64,000 nucleotides of DNA from Faucicola tetraodonis (GTDB lineage Bacteria > Pseudomonadota > Gammaproteobacteria > Pseudomonadales > Moraxellaceae), in the NCBI GenBank assembly GCA_032017425.1, contig DALZPW010000007.1; one strand, 5' to 3'. Each line of letters opens with the position of its first letter. Position 1 is the first letter of the stretch. The position numbers were made by a program, and so were the translations under genes. The notes below the pieces were generated by a model. It had not been told where the DNA came from. It worked only from the letters and a program-made list of their open reading frames with translations, and ran no database searches. Shown in pieces: positions 8,420-15,602 of this stretch.

Positions 8420-9961
8420 ATGGATCCGATAATGATAGGTATCGCAGCAGTGGTGATTTTGGTAGTTATTGCTGGCGTTTTCTTGATGAAAAAAGGTAAG
8501 AGCCAGACAACGGTTGATACTCAGACCCAAGTCAAACGTCCAAAAACCTTGGCTGAACAGCAACGCGAACTAGAACTGCAACGTCAATCACAGCAACCAA
8601 GCCCCTATGCTGCGCCTAACCTGCCGCAATCGACTTTGCAGGCTGCTCAAACCCTCAATCTCAACGCCCAAGCCAATAACCTAAAAACGCTGGTAGATGA
8701 AGAACAATCGATAAATGCACGCAGCGCAGCGATGACCCATACCGCTGAAGCCGTTGAATCAGATGGACTTGATTTTGATTTGCCAGGTTTTAAACAAGAC
8801 AGTGATAAGCCAGCCATCAACAGCACCTCACAGGTTGCCATGCCGAGCGTCACTGAAGCGGCACAGCCAGCAACCCTAGCTAATGGTGCTAACAGCAATG
8901 CCGATAATGAATTAGATTTTGACTTTGCACTCGATGTACCTGAAACCAAAATCGCCCCTGTTACACCTGTCCCGCCTGAAACTGACCCTACTACTGAAAC
9001 CACAGCGGCGCAATCACAATCAAATGAGTTAACTTTTGACGATTTTGATTTTGATCTACCTAGCAAACAGCCCGCGACCGCTGAGACTGTCGCTGCCCCT
9101 GTCTTAGAATCACCTACCGAAATTGTTGCCCCAGTGACAGAGGAACCTGTAACCACCACTTCGGCAAGTAACGTCAATAACAATAACAATGCTATTAGCG
9201 ACAGCGATTTTGATTTTGATTTTGACTTTAGTTTACCAGAGACGCAATCAACACCTACTGCTACTGCTTTAGAACCAATGATAACGACCCCAACGGCTGC
9301 ACCGAGCACTCACGAAAGCGCAGATGAGTTTGATTTCGACTTTGATTTGAACGCTGAGCCAGCGGTTACTCCAACCAATGACGCTACTACAGAAGCAGCC
9401 TTAAGCTTTGACACGTCAGATATTAAAGCATCTAGCAATCTAACTTCTGATGCGGTGACTTCTGTACCGGTTGCCAGTGATGAAGCCACAGATATTGCAT
9501 CGTTTGCTTTGGATGATGAATTACTACGCCAAGCAGAAGCGGCTTCACTAGCCAAGCCTGCTACCCCATCGGTCGTTGACTTGGCAGAAGTCAACGCCCC
9601 TAACCCATCTGATTCGCTACTCATCTCAGATGACATGTTTGATTTGTCTTTTGATGACTCAACTACTCAGGCAGCTACTCCAGCAAATACACAAACAACT
9701 ACGACCCCAATCGCTAGTCCTGAAACGACATCGATTGCAGATGAGGGAAGCCTAACAACTGCGCCAGTTGTTGAAGATTTATCAGAGATACTCGATGTCA
9801 TTAAGGATATCGACACGGATACGCTAAACGTAGATTTGGCAGAACAGTATGTGAATTTAGGGGAATATGACAGTGCCAAACGCTTGCTTGATGAAATCAA
9901 AGATAGCGATAACCCGGCATTGCTAGAGCGTGCGGCAGCGTTAAGACAACGTATTGCTTAA
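8420..9961 (+). CDS. fimV: FimV C-terminal half: membrane-anchored acidic cytoplasmic protein (split FimV)
   Basis: This 513-residue protein starts with only two or three residues before a single TM segment (about 4-23, IMIGIAAVVILVVIAGVFLM) and a KKGK stop-transfer sequence, so almost all of it is cytoplasmic. Residues about 110-430 are very acidic, with irregular repeats around DFDFD, DFDLP and LDFDF cores separated by Thr/Pro/Ala linkers. The last 60 residues (ILDVIKDIDTDTLNVDLAEQ, then YVNLGEYDSAKRLLDEI) match the FimV C-terminal domain, a TPR-like helical module. GAGGTGAAAG before the ATG is a good ribosome-binding site. In Pseudomonas these parts are fused to the periplasmic LysM half. 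A strong terminator follows. Identity rests on domain order and synteny with asd. Confidence 0.84.
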   Translation: MDPIMIGIAAVVILVVIAGVFLMKKGKSQTTVDTQTQVKRPKTLAEQQRELELQRQSQQPSPYAAPNLPQSTLQAAQTLNLNAQANNLKTLVDEEQSINARSAAMTHTAEAVESDGLDFDLPGFKQDSDKPAINSTSQVAMPSVTEAAQPATLANGANSNADNELDFDFALDVPETKIAPVTPVPPETDPTTETTAAQSQSNELTFDDFDFDLPSKQPATAETVAAPVLESPTEIVAPVTEEPVTTTSASNVNNNNNAISDSDFDFDFDFSLPETQSTPTATALEPMITTPTAAPSTHESADEFDFDFDLNAEPAVTPTNDATTEAALSFDTSDIKASSNLTSDAVTSVPVASDEATDIASFALDDELLRQAEAASLAKPATPSVVDLAEVNAPNPSDSLLISDDMFDLSFDDSTTQAATPANTQTTTTPIASPETTSIADEGSLTTAPVVEDLSEILDVIKDIDTDTLNVDLAEQYVNLGEYDSAKRLLDEIKDSDNPALLERAAALRQRIA

Positions 9962-9974
9962 TCATGTATTGCAT

Positions 9975-10008
9975 AAAAAAAGGATAGTAAACTGACTATC
10001 CTTTTTTT
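9975..10008. terminator. Bidirectional terminator between split fimV and the gamma-carbonic anhydrase gene
   Basis: The arms AAAAAAAGGATAGT and ACTATCCTTTTTTT make a perfect 14-bp stem around AACTGA, with A and T runs in the arms, placed between convergent genes. Confidence 0.92.
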
Positions 10009-10057
10009 AGTCAAATTTTTTTTGAATTACTTTATAACAACTTAATACGCAAAAAAC

Positions 10058-10594
10058 TTAATACTCAATGGCTATGGGTTTAAGTCCCGTTTTAAAGGCA
10101 TTTGCTTTTTCAACATAATGTAAAGCTGATTGTTGAAGCATCACTTCGCGCCCCTGCGGCAAGGTTTTGACAACTTTAGCTGGGCTTCCCATCACGATGG
10201 AATTATCTGGGATTTGCATATTTTCGGTGACAAGCGCATTGGCACCGATGATGCAATTTTTGCCGATTTGGGCATTATTGAGCACAATCGCACCGATACC
10301 AATCAAGCTATTATCACCAACAGTGCAGCCGTGTAGCATCGCCAAATGCCCAATCGTCACGCCTTCGCCAATGGTGACGGCGATACCTTCATCGGTGTGT
10401 ATCACACTGTTTTCTTGCACATTACTATTTTTGCCCAAATAAATCGGCGCATTGTCCGCGCGTATCACCGCGCCAAACCACACACTGACGTTATCAGCTA
10501 AATGCACATCGCCTATGACTTCAGCGGAGTCTGCGACCCAGCCTGTGAAGGGTGCCTGATAAGTGGGTTTTTTGTCTTGCCATTGGTACAGCAT
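10058..10594 (-). CDS. Gamma-class carbonic anhydrase-like protein (YrdA/PaaY family)
   Basis: The protein has 178 residues and folds as a left-handed beta-helix, shown by hexapeptide repeats from about residue 20 to 150 (IGDVHLADNVSVWFG, VTIGEGVTIGHLAMLHG, IGIGAIVLNNAQIG). The three metal-ligand histidines of gamma carbonic anhydrases are in place: His66 (NSVIHTD), His83 and His88 (IGHLAMLHG). Arg45-Ala-Asp47 and Gln60 are also conserved. It ends with the usual helix (SPAKVVKTLP and following). Homologues are homotrimers; many show weak or no hydratase activity, and PaaY is a thioesterase, so catalysis is not certain. It is monocistronic and convergent with fimV. Confidence 0.9.
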   Translation of the reverse strand: MLYQWQDKKPTYQAPFTGWVADSAEVIGDVHLADNVSVWFGAVIRADNAPIYLGKNSNVQENSVIHTDEGIAVTIGEGVTIGHLAMLHGCTVGDNSLIGIGAIVLNNAQIGKNCIIGANALVTENMQIPDNSIVMGSPAKVVKTLPQGREVMLQQSALHYVEKANAFKTGLKPIAIEY

Positions 10595-10700
10595 ATCAAA
10601 TCCTTATGAAAAAAAAAGAGTGTCAACTAAAAAATTGACCCTCTAATTTTAGCAAGTGCGGATAAATTAGCAATGGGTTATTGTAGGCAGCGCAGTTAAA

Positions 10701-11796
10701 TCAAAGCCCTGCTTTTAGGCTCGCTTCGATAAATTTATCAAGGTCGCCATCTAGCACCGCTTGGGTATTGGAAGTTTCCACCCCTGTTCGTAAGTCCTTA
10801 ATCCGCGAGTCATCGAGCACATACGAGCGAATTTGACTACCCCAACCGATATCCGATTTGGTTTCTTCTAGCGCTTGTTGCTTTTCCATACGCTGCATCA
10901 TTTCACGCTCGTACAGTTTGGCGCGTAGCATTTTCATTGCCGTGTCTTTGTTGGCATGTTGGCTACGTTCATTTTGACACGCCACCACAATGCCTGTCGG
11001 TTGGTGGGTGATACGTACCGCAGAGTCGGTGGTATTAACGTGCTGACCGCCTGCACCGCTTGAGCGATAAGTATCGATGCGTAAATCGGCAGGGTTGATA
11101 TCAATCTCAATATTATCATCAATCTCAGGCGATACAAACACCGCCGCAAACGACGTGTGGCGACCGTTGTTGCTATCAAACGGTGATTTTCTCACCAAAC
11201 GATGCACGCCGATTTCGGTACGTAACCAGCCAAACGCATAGTCACCTTTGACATGAATCGATGCGCTTTTAATCCCTGCGACACCACCTGCTGATAGTTC
11301 CATGATTTCGGCTTTAAAGCCATGTGATTCACACCAGCGCAAATACATCCGCAGCAGCATCTCTGCCCAGTCTTGGGCTTCGGTACCGCCTGAGCCTGAC
11401 TGGATATCAACATAGCAATTGTTGCCATCCATCTCACCGCTAAACATACGTTTAAACTCTAAATCTGCGACTTTAGCTTCGGCCTCATCGAGTTCCGCTT
11501 GTACGTCTGACAATAAGGTCGCATCATCGGCTTCCACCGCTAAGTCAATCATGGCTTTGGCGTCTTCTAACTTGTCATCTAAAGCGGTAATCACGCCAAT
11601 GACATTATCAAGCTGCGATTTTTCTTTACTGATTTTGGTGGCACGCTCTGGGTCGTTCCACAGTTCTGGGTTTTCAAGCTCTAAATTGACTTCTTCCAAA
11701 CGCTCTTGCTTGGCTTCGATGTCAAAGATACCCCCGAAGCTGGTTGCCACGGTCAGTTAAGTCTTTGATATGCTCTAAATACGGGTTGATTTCCAT
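10701..11796 (-). CDS. prfB: Peptide chain release factor 2 with programmed +1 frameshift
   Basis: RF2 ends translation at UGA and UAA. The coding sequence is in two frames. It begins at the ATG at 11796 and reads 24 codons (MEINPYLEHIKDL to GYL) to an in-frame TGA at 11722-11724. A +1 shift on CTT then continues with GAC at 11723. The joined parts are 11725-11796 and 10701-11723, giving 364 residues, essentially the E. coli length. The slip site CTT-TGA-C is preceded by CGGGGGTAT, the internal Shine-Dalgarno-like stimulator seen in E. coli. The SPF anticodon-like motif is in VRKSPFDSNNGRH and the GGQ peptidyl-hydrolysis motif is in GAGGQHVNTTDSAVRI. Low RF2 levels favour the frameshift, so the gene is autoregulated. 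Starting the frame at 11750 would give a wrong N-terminus. Confidence 0.97.
11717..11735 (-). promoter_or_regulatory. prfB: RF2 recoding site (+1 frameshift signal)
   Basis: On the minus strand the sequence reads CGGGGGTATCTTTGACATC. It contains a Shine-Dalgarno-like GGGGG three bases before the slippery CTT codon, then the UGA stop and a C. This arrangement is the known RF2 autoregulatory frameshift site. Confidence 0.95.
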
Positions 11797-11897
11797 GTGA
11801 GGTTACCTTAACGTGTTACTATGAAAAATGCGCCATTATACCTGAATCTGTTACTGGATTCATCTTAGCTGTCGCCATTCATCTTGGCTGTTGCCCA

Positions 11898-12602
11898 CTA
11901 CACCTGTGCTTTTATCGACCAATCTTCCACTGCCCAATGATGCGCTAAGGCATGCGCGTGTAGAGTATCATCGGGGCATACCGCAATCGCCACATCTGCC
12001 CATTCTAATAGCGGCAAATCATTTTTTGAATCCGAATAGGCATAAGTTTTGGTATAAGTAATACCTTGTGCGTTTTTTTGAGCAATCCAATTTTTTAAAT
12101 GAATGATTTTGCCTTCTTTAAAGTTTGGCTGTCCTGCGACCTTACCCGTGTACCCCTGCTCGGTGACTTCAAGCTCAGTGGCTAAAATATTATCTTCCTC
12201 TACCAAAAATAATTTGTTAGCAATGGCTTTGACCACAAAGGCATTGGTGGCAGAAATCACTACCACATCGTGCCCTGCTTGTAAATGTGATTGGATAGCG
12301 TTAACCGCTTTTGGACGCACTTTTGGTGCGATTTCATCTTGCAAATATTGTTCACGCCATTCATGTAACTGGGCTAAAGTATGCTGTTTTAAAAAGCCTG
12401 CCACAAATTCATTATAGACGACCGCATCGAGCGTCCCTGCGATATAGTGCTCATAGAACTCCCGATTTTTAGCACGATACAGCGATTCTTCTACCAAATG
12501 ATGTTTGACCAAAAACTCACCCCACATATAGTCACTATCGGTATCAATGAGGGTGTTATCGAGGTCAAATAGCGCCAATTCTTTGTGTAGTACGGTTGAC
12601 AT
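11898..12602 (-). CDS. HAD-IB family phosphatase (SerB-like hydrolase)
   Basis: The 234-residue protein has all four HAD motifs. Motif I is ALFDLDNTLID, with nucleophile Asp13 and acid/base Asp15. Motif II is VVVISATN. The motif III Lys is probably in KEGKIIHL, and motif IV is YSDSKNDLPLLEWAD. The helical cap between motifs I and II is typical of subfamily IB, which includes phosphoserine phosphatase and phosphorylethanolamine/phosphocholine phosphatases. Similar Pseudomonas and Acinetobacter proteins are annotated only as HAD-IB hydrolases, and the substrate cannot be read from the sequence. It follows the TonB-like gene on the same strand with about 30 bases between them, so the two are probably co-transcribed. 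Confidence 0.88.
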   Translation of the reverse strand: MSTVLHKELALFDLDNTLIDTDSDYMWGEFLVKHHLVEESLYRAKNREFYEHYIAGTLDAVVYNEFVAGFLKQHTLAQLHEWREQYLQDEIAPKVRPKAVNAIQSHLQAGHDVVVISATNAFVVKAIANKLFLVEEDNILATELEVTEQGYTGKVAGQPNFKEGKIIHLKNWIAQKNAQGITYTKTYAYSDSKNDLPLLEWADVAIAVCPDDTLHAHALAHHWAVEDWSIKAQV

Positions 12603-12632
12603 AAGACAGCCTTTAGCATAGTTAGTGAAAAG

Positions 12633-13547
12633 TTAAATTGCGGGGTTTTGGTCATCAACGGTTAAGGTATCACCAAATCGCCAGGTACGGATAATACGCA
12701 GCTCCAAATAATCTTGCATTTCCTTTGAGAATTTACCAAATGGCGCGGCTTTACGCACCGAATTTTTTGCTGCTTCATCCAAGATGGTAGCGCCTGATGA
12801 CTGTAACACTTTGATAGATTTGACTTGCCCGTTAGGCTCGATAATCACCATCAGCATGACATCGCCTTTGATGCCTTTGGCGCGGGCTTCTTGGGGATAT
12901 TGCTGGTTGCCAATATGATAGGCTTGTTGGCGAAAATTCTCGATATAGCGCGCGGCTTCACCCGTGGTGGTGGAGTTACTGCTGATAGTTTTGACCGCAG
13001 ATTTTTTGGCTAGTAATTGGCGGTTACTGCTGATTTTGGTTTCAAGGGTGGCAATTTGTGCCTGTACCCGTTGTTCCTGCGCGGCTAGATTTTCGCTATC
13101 GTCTTGTTTTTTATTATTATTTTCTCTGCGGATTTTTTCAAAGCTTAACGTGGTACGTAAATAACTTTCTTGAAACGCTTGTTGACGCGTTTGGCGTTCT
13201 TGACTCACGATATCATCGGTTTCATTGATTGCTTGGTCTTCTAAGGGACTCATGGTATTGTTTTCAAGCCGTAGCTTTTCGTTGGACTCACCGCCACCTT
13301 GCTGGCCGGCATTGGCGATAAAATCGGCCTTTTCATTCTTTTGCAGATTTTCGGTCAACACCGTGGTGACTTCTTGCACCGCTGCAGTTGGTGAGCTTTT
13401 ATCTTCAAATTGGATACCAAAAATAACAGCCGCATGAATTGTCACCGCCGTAATGATAGCAAATAGCATGACGCTGTCTTTGCAAGCCGTAGTATGTGGC
13501 ATTAACTTTTGAAAAACATCACGGTGGCTGTCTTTGCTATACACCAA
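12633..13547 (-). CDS. TonB-family energy transducer, TonB3-like
   Basis: The 304-residue protein has a single N-terminal TM segment at about 25-46 and a TonB C-terminal domain at about 205-295. Key stretches are YPQEARAKGIKGDVMLMV, PNGQVKSIKVLQSSG and the terminal RIIRTWRFG. In the TM segment, AVTIHAAVIFG aligns with the SxxxH motif of E. coli TonB: the His (His38) is kept but the Ser position is Ala34. The periplasmic spacer is not Pro-rich; it is a Gln/Glu/Arg-rich, probably coiled-coil region (about 110-195). The C-terminal domain resembles TonB3-type proteins, one of which is needed for twitching motility in Pseudomonas aeruginosa. No exbB or exbD is nearby, so its motor partner must be encoded elsewhere. 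Confidence 0.85.
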   Translation of the reverse strand: MVYSKDSHRDVFQKLMPHTTACKDSVMLFAIITAVTIHAAVIFGIQFEDKSSPTAAVQEVTTVLTENLQKNEKADFIANAGQQGGGESNEKLRLENNTMSPLEDQAINETDDIVSQERQTRQQAFQESYLRTTLSFEKIRRENNNKKQDDSENLAAQEQRVQAQIATLETKISSNRQLLAKKSAVKTISSNSTTTGEAARYIENFRQQAYHIGNQQYPQEARAKGIKGDVMLMVIIEPNGQVKSIKVLQSSGATILDEAAKNSVRKAAPFGKFSKEMQDYLELRIIRTWRFGDTLTVDDQNPAI

Positions 13548-13847
13548 AATATAACCCTTTGAGCGATGACGACGCTATCTCCACAACCTTACTAAAAAAA
13601 ATACAAATCACTCATGTATTATAACGCGCAGATAGTATAGATTAAATCAAACCTTGGCTGAAGCTAAATTCATACACCATTAGCAATGAGTGGTTAGTAA
13701 TCAATAAGTAGCAATCAGTGCTTACCAATTAATGGTACAAGATTTTTTGTAGACGGGTCAGTGACTTTATGATTAGCAACTTTACAATGCCCAAAAACTG
13801 ACTACAATAATAGCATTCAATATAAATATAAAAACTGAGAAACGATA
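13548..13847. other. Divergent intergenic region
   Basis: These 300 A+T-rich bases lie between the TonB-like gene (minus) and an unknown gene (plus). Degenerate repeats of AGCAATGAGTGGTTAGTAATCA-type sequence run from about 13682 to 13725. No convincing promoter pair or small gene was found. Confidence 0.4.
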
Positions 13848-14564
13848 GTGATAACAAGCAAAACGCAACTGGATGAATTTTTTGCCACCCATTCTGAAGA
13901 AATCGCACGTGCGCTGATACAAAAATCACAAACGTGGTATGAAAAAATCGAAGATTTTGCCGGTCAAGAGTTTATCGTGCCCGCCACCGAAAAGCAGCTA
14001 AACGATGCCATTCAAAAATTTGTGGTGGCAAAAGTCAAAGCGATATTGGCCATGCATCTAGAGATTCATGAAGGCTGGCTTCGACTGTATGCAACGGTTA
14101 ACTATAAAGGCATCTACGCTGACCTGGCTGTCAACTTAGGTGTGGTACATGCCCAATTTGACCGTTATCGCCAACGCTTGGTATTTCAGCAATTGACTGA
14201 CACTGATGTCATTGGCTTGTATTCAGATTCCTATGTGAAATCAAAAGCGATTCATGTAGCGCTTTGGTTTTTTAAACGGGTGTTAAAGAAAGACCCCCTC
14301 GGCATGATTTTGGAGAAAATCAATTTGGTGCACCAAAAAGATGATATCTTGTATCTCGATATTGGTCGCTGGCTGAAGAAAAACGAAAAAATCATGGCGA
14401 CGCTGCGCAAGGTGCAAGTTAATCACGGTTATCTTGCTGAACAGCAACTACTGCTGAGAGCTAATGCCAACGTCGGTGAAATTCTCAATATAGGTAGTAG
14501 TGACCAATTAATTACTGAAGCGGATAATCCTGCAATAACAGCAAACGCAACTAAAGCGGCTTAG
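13848..14564 (+). CDS. Cytoplasmic protein of unknown function
   Basis: The 238-residue protein is not recognised. The start is a GTG with a weak GAGA-type ribosome-binding site about 10 bases before it; the next in-frame Met is far inside the protein. It has no signal peptide or TM segment. Residues 1-60 look alpha-helical and charged. The middle (about 75-175) alternates beta-like stretches such as GWLRLYATVNYKGIYADLAV and LYLDIGRWLK with helices. It contains a basic VALWFFKRVLKKDPLG segment. The last 25 residues are Ala/Thr/Asn-rich and probably disordered. Base composition matches its neighbours. It is convergent with fpr, with no clear hairpin in between. Confidence 0.65.
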   Translation: MITSKTQLDEFFATHSEEIARALIQKSQTWYEKIEDFAGQEFIVPATEKQLNDAIQKFVVAKVKAILAMHLEIHEGWLRLYATVNYKGIYADLAVNLGVVHAQFDRYRQRLVFQQLTDTDVIGLYSDSYVKSKAIHVALWFFKRVLKKDPLGMILEKINLVHQKDDILYLDIGRWLKKNEKIMATLRKVQVNHGYLAEQQLLLRANANVGEILNIGSSDQLITEADNPAITANATKAA

Positions 14565-14652
14565 AATTTTTTCATCGGTATCAAACCTCATCCTTTACCG
14601 CTTTTGCTCTACTGATTTTTTACCGATTGTGCTTTGCCAATTAACAAGGCGC

Positions 14653-15507
14653 TTACCAATAGTTTTCAACGGCGATATTACCTTCACCGCGCCGATTCAT
14701 GGTCAATCCAATCGATTTTAAGGCTTCTTTGGTATCTTCGACCATTTGCGGGTTACCACATAGCATCACGTGACTGCGCTCTTTATCCAGTTTCTGCCCT
14801 ACCAACTCGGTTAACTTGCCCGACAATATCAGATTGGGAATCCGCGCTTTTTCCCCCGCATAATCCGCTTCTCGCGTGACAATGGGCAAAAATACAAACG
14901 CTGCTCCATTGTCGCCATAGATTGACTTAATCGCGTCAATCTCCGCTTGATAAGCAAGCTCTTGCGAGGTGCGTGCGCTGTACACCAAAATAATGCGCTG
15001 ATATTGCTGCCATACATCAATGGTCTTTAAAATCGATAAAAATGGGGCTAAACCTGTGCCTGTTGCCAGCAACCATAAATCATTGGGTAGGGGTAACTGG
15101 TAGCGGGCTAAGGTCAAGTAGCCAAATGGCGTGGTATTAAGCAATAAACTATCGCCCACTTGGATATGATTAACCTTACTGGTGAATTCCCCGTGAGGAA
15201 TGACCACCGAGAAAAATTCAATAAATTCATCATAGGGCGAAGATGCGACGGAATACGCGCGAAACACATAGCCATCAAGGTCAACGTGCTGACCTTTCGT
15301 CTCATAATCTTGTGTCTCAGAAGTTATTAATTTGGTCTCATGGTTTTGTGCAAAATATTGCAAATCTTTGCCATGAATACCGAGCCTAACAAATTGCCCT
15401 GCGGTAAATTTAAAGCCATCGGGACGCGTGACTTTAAAACTTAGCAAAGTGGGTGCCCAACGGGTTATTTCAATCACTTTAACGCGAATACTTTTATCAT
15501 CTGACAT
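14653..15507 (-). CDS. fpr: Ferredoxin/flavodoxin--NADP+ reductase
   Basis: Fpr moves electrons between NADPH and ferredoxin or flavodoxin through FAD, and in gammaproteobacteria often supports oxidative-stress and Fe-S repair. The FAD-binding motif RAYSVASSPYDEFIEFF lies near residues 85-101. The NADP-binding motif ATGTGLAPFLSIL lies near 129-141, followed by ILVYSARTSQELAY. A conserved HVMLCGNPQMVEDTK stretch lies near 245-260. The protein ends in NYW, the aromatic C-terminus usual in bacterial subclass I/II reductases. The length (284) is close to the Pseudomonas and Azotobacter forms. An additional insertion of about 20 residues near 55-75 (NHETKLITSETQDYETKGQH) is longer than in E. coli. 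It is monocistronic. Confidence 0.92.
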   Translation of the reverse strand: MSDDKSIRVKVIEITRWAPTLLSFKVTRPDGFKFTAGQFVRLGIHGKDLQYFAQNHETKLITSETQDYETKGQHVDLDGYVFRAYSVASSPYDEFIEFFSVVIPHGEFTSKVNHIQVGDSLLLNTTPFGYLTLARYQLPLPNDLWLLATGTGLAPFLSILKTIDVWQQYQRIILVYSARTSQELAYQAEIDAIKSIYGDNGAAFVFLPIVTREADYAGEKARIPNLILSGKLTELVGQKLDKERSHVMLCGNPQMVEDTKEALKSIGLTMNRRGEGNIAVENYW

Positions 15508-15542
15508 GTTATCTTGACCATTTTTTTTGCATCATTATAAAC

Positions 15543-15580
15543 AAAAAAGCGTACCTTAATGAGCTAAGATACGCTTTTTT
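15543..15580 (-). terminator. Terminator at the end of the nuo operon
   Basis: The outer stem AAAAAAGCGTA / TACGCTTTTTT is extended by CTTA / TAAG around ATGAGC after one C-A mismatch. It lies about 22 bases past the nuoN stop, between nuoN and fpr, and also has A/T runs for both directions. Confidence 0.88.
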
Positions 15581-15602
15581 ATGTCGCAGTACTAAAGTTG
15601 GA

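Noticed and set aside
8270..8420. Frameshift that would make the fimV pair one broken gene
   Set aside because: Both products end or begin at domain borders, the second has a good ribosome-binding site, and the gap has several stops; true fission fits better than a single recent mutation.
8647..9309. 220-codon open frame on the minus strand with SKSKSK repeats
   Set aside because: It is the complement of the DFDFD coding repeats in the FimV C-terminal gene; the low-complexity product and lack of a ribosome-binding site mark it as an artefact.
11720..11796. prfB as a pseudogene because of an in-frame stop
   Set aside because: The stop is the known programmed frameshift site with its upstream Shine-Dalgarno-like sequence.
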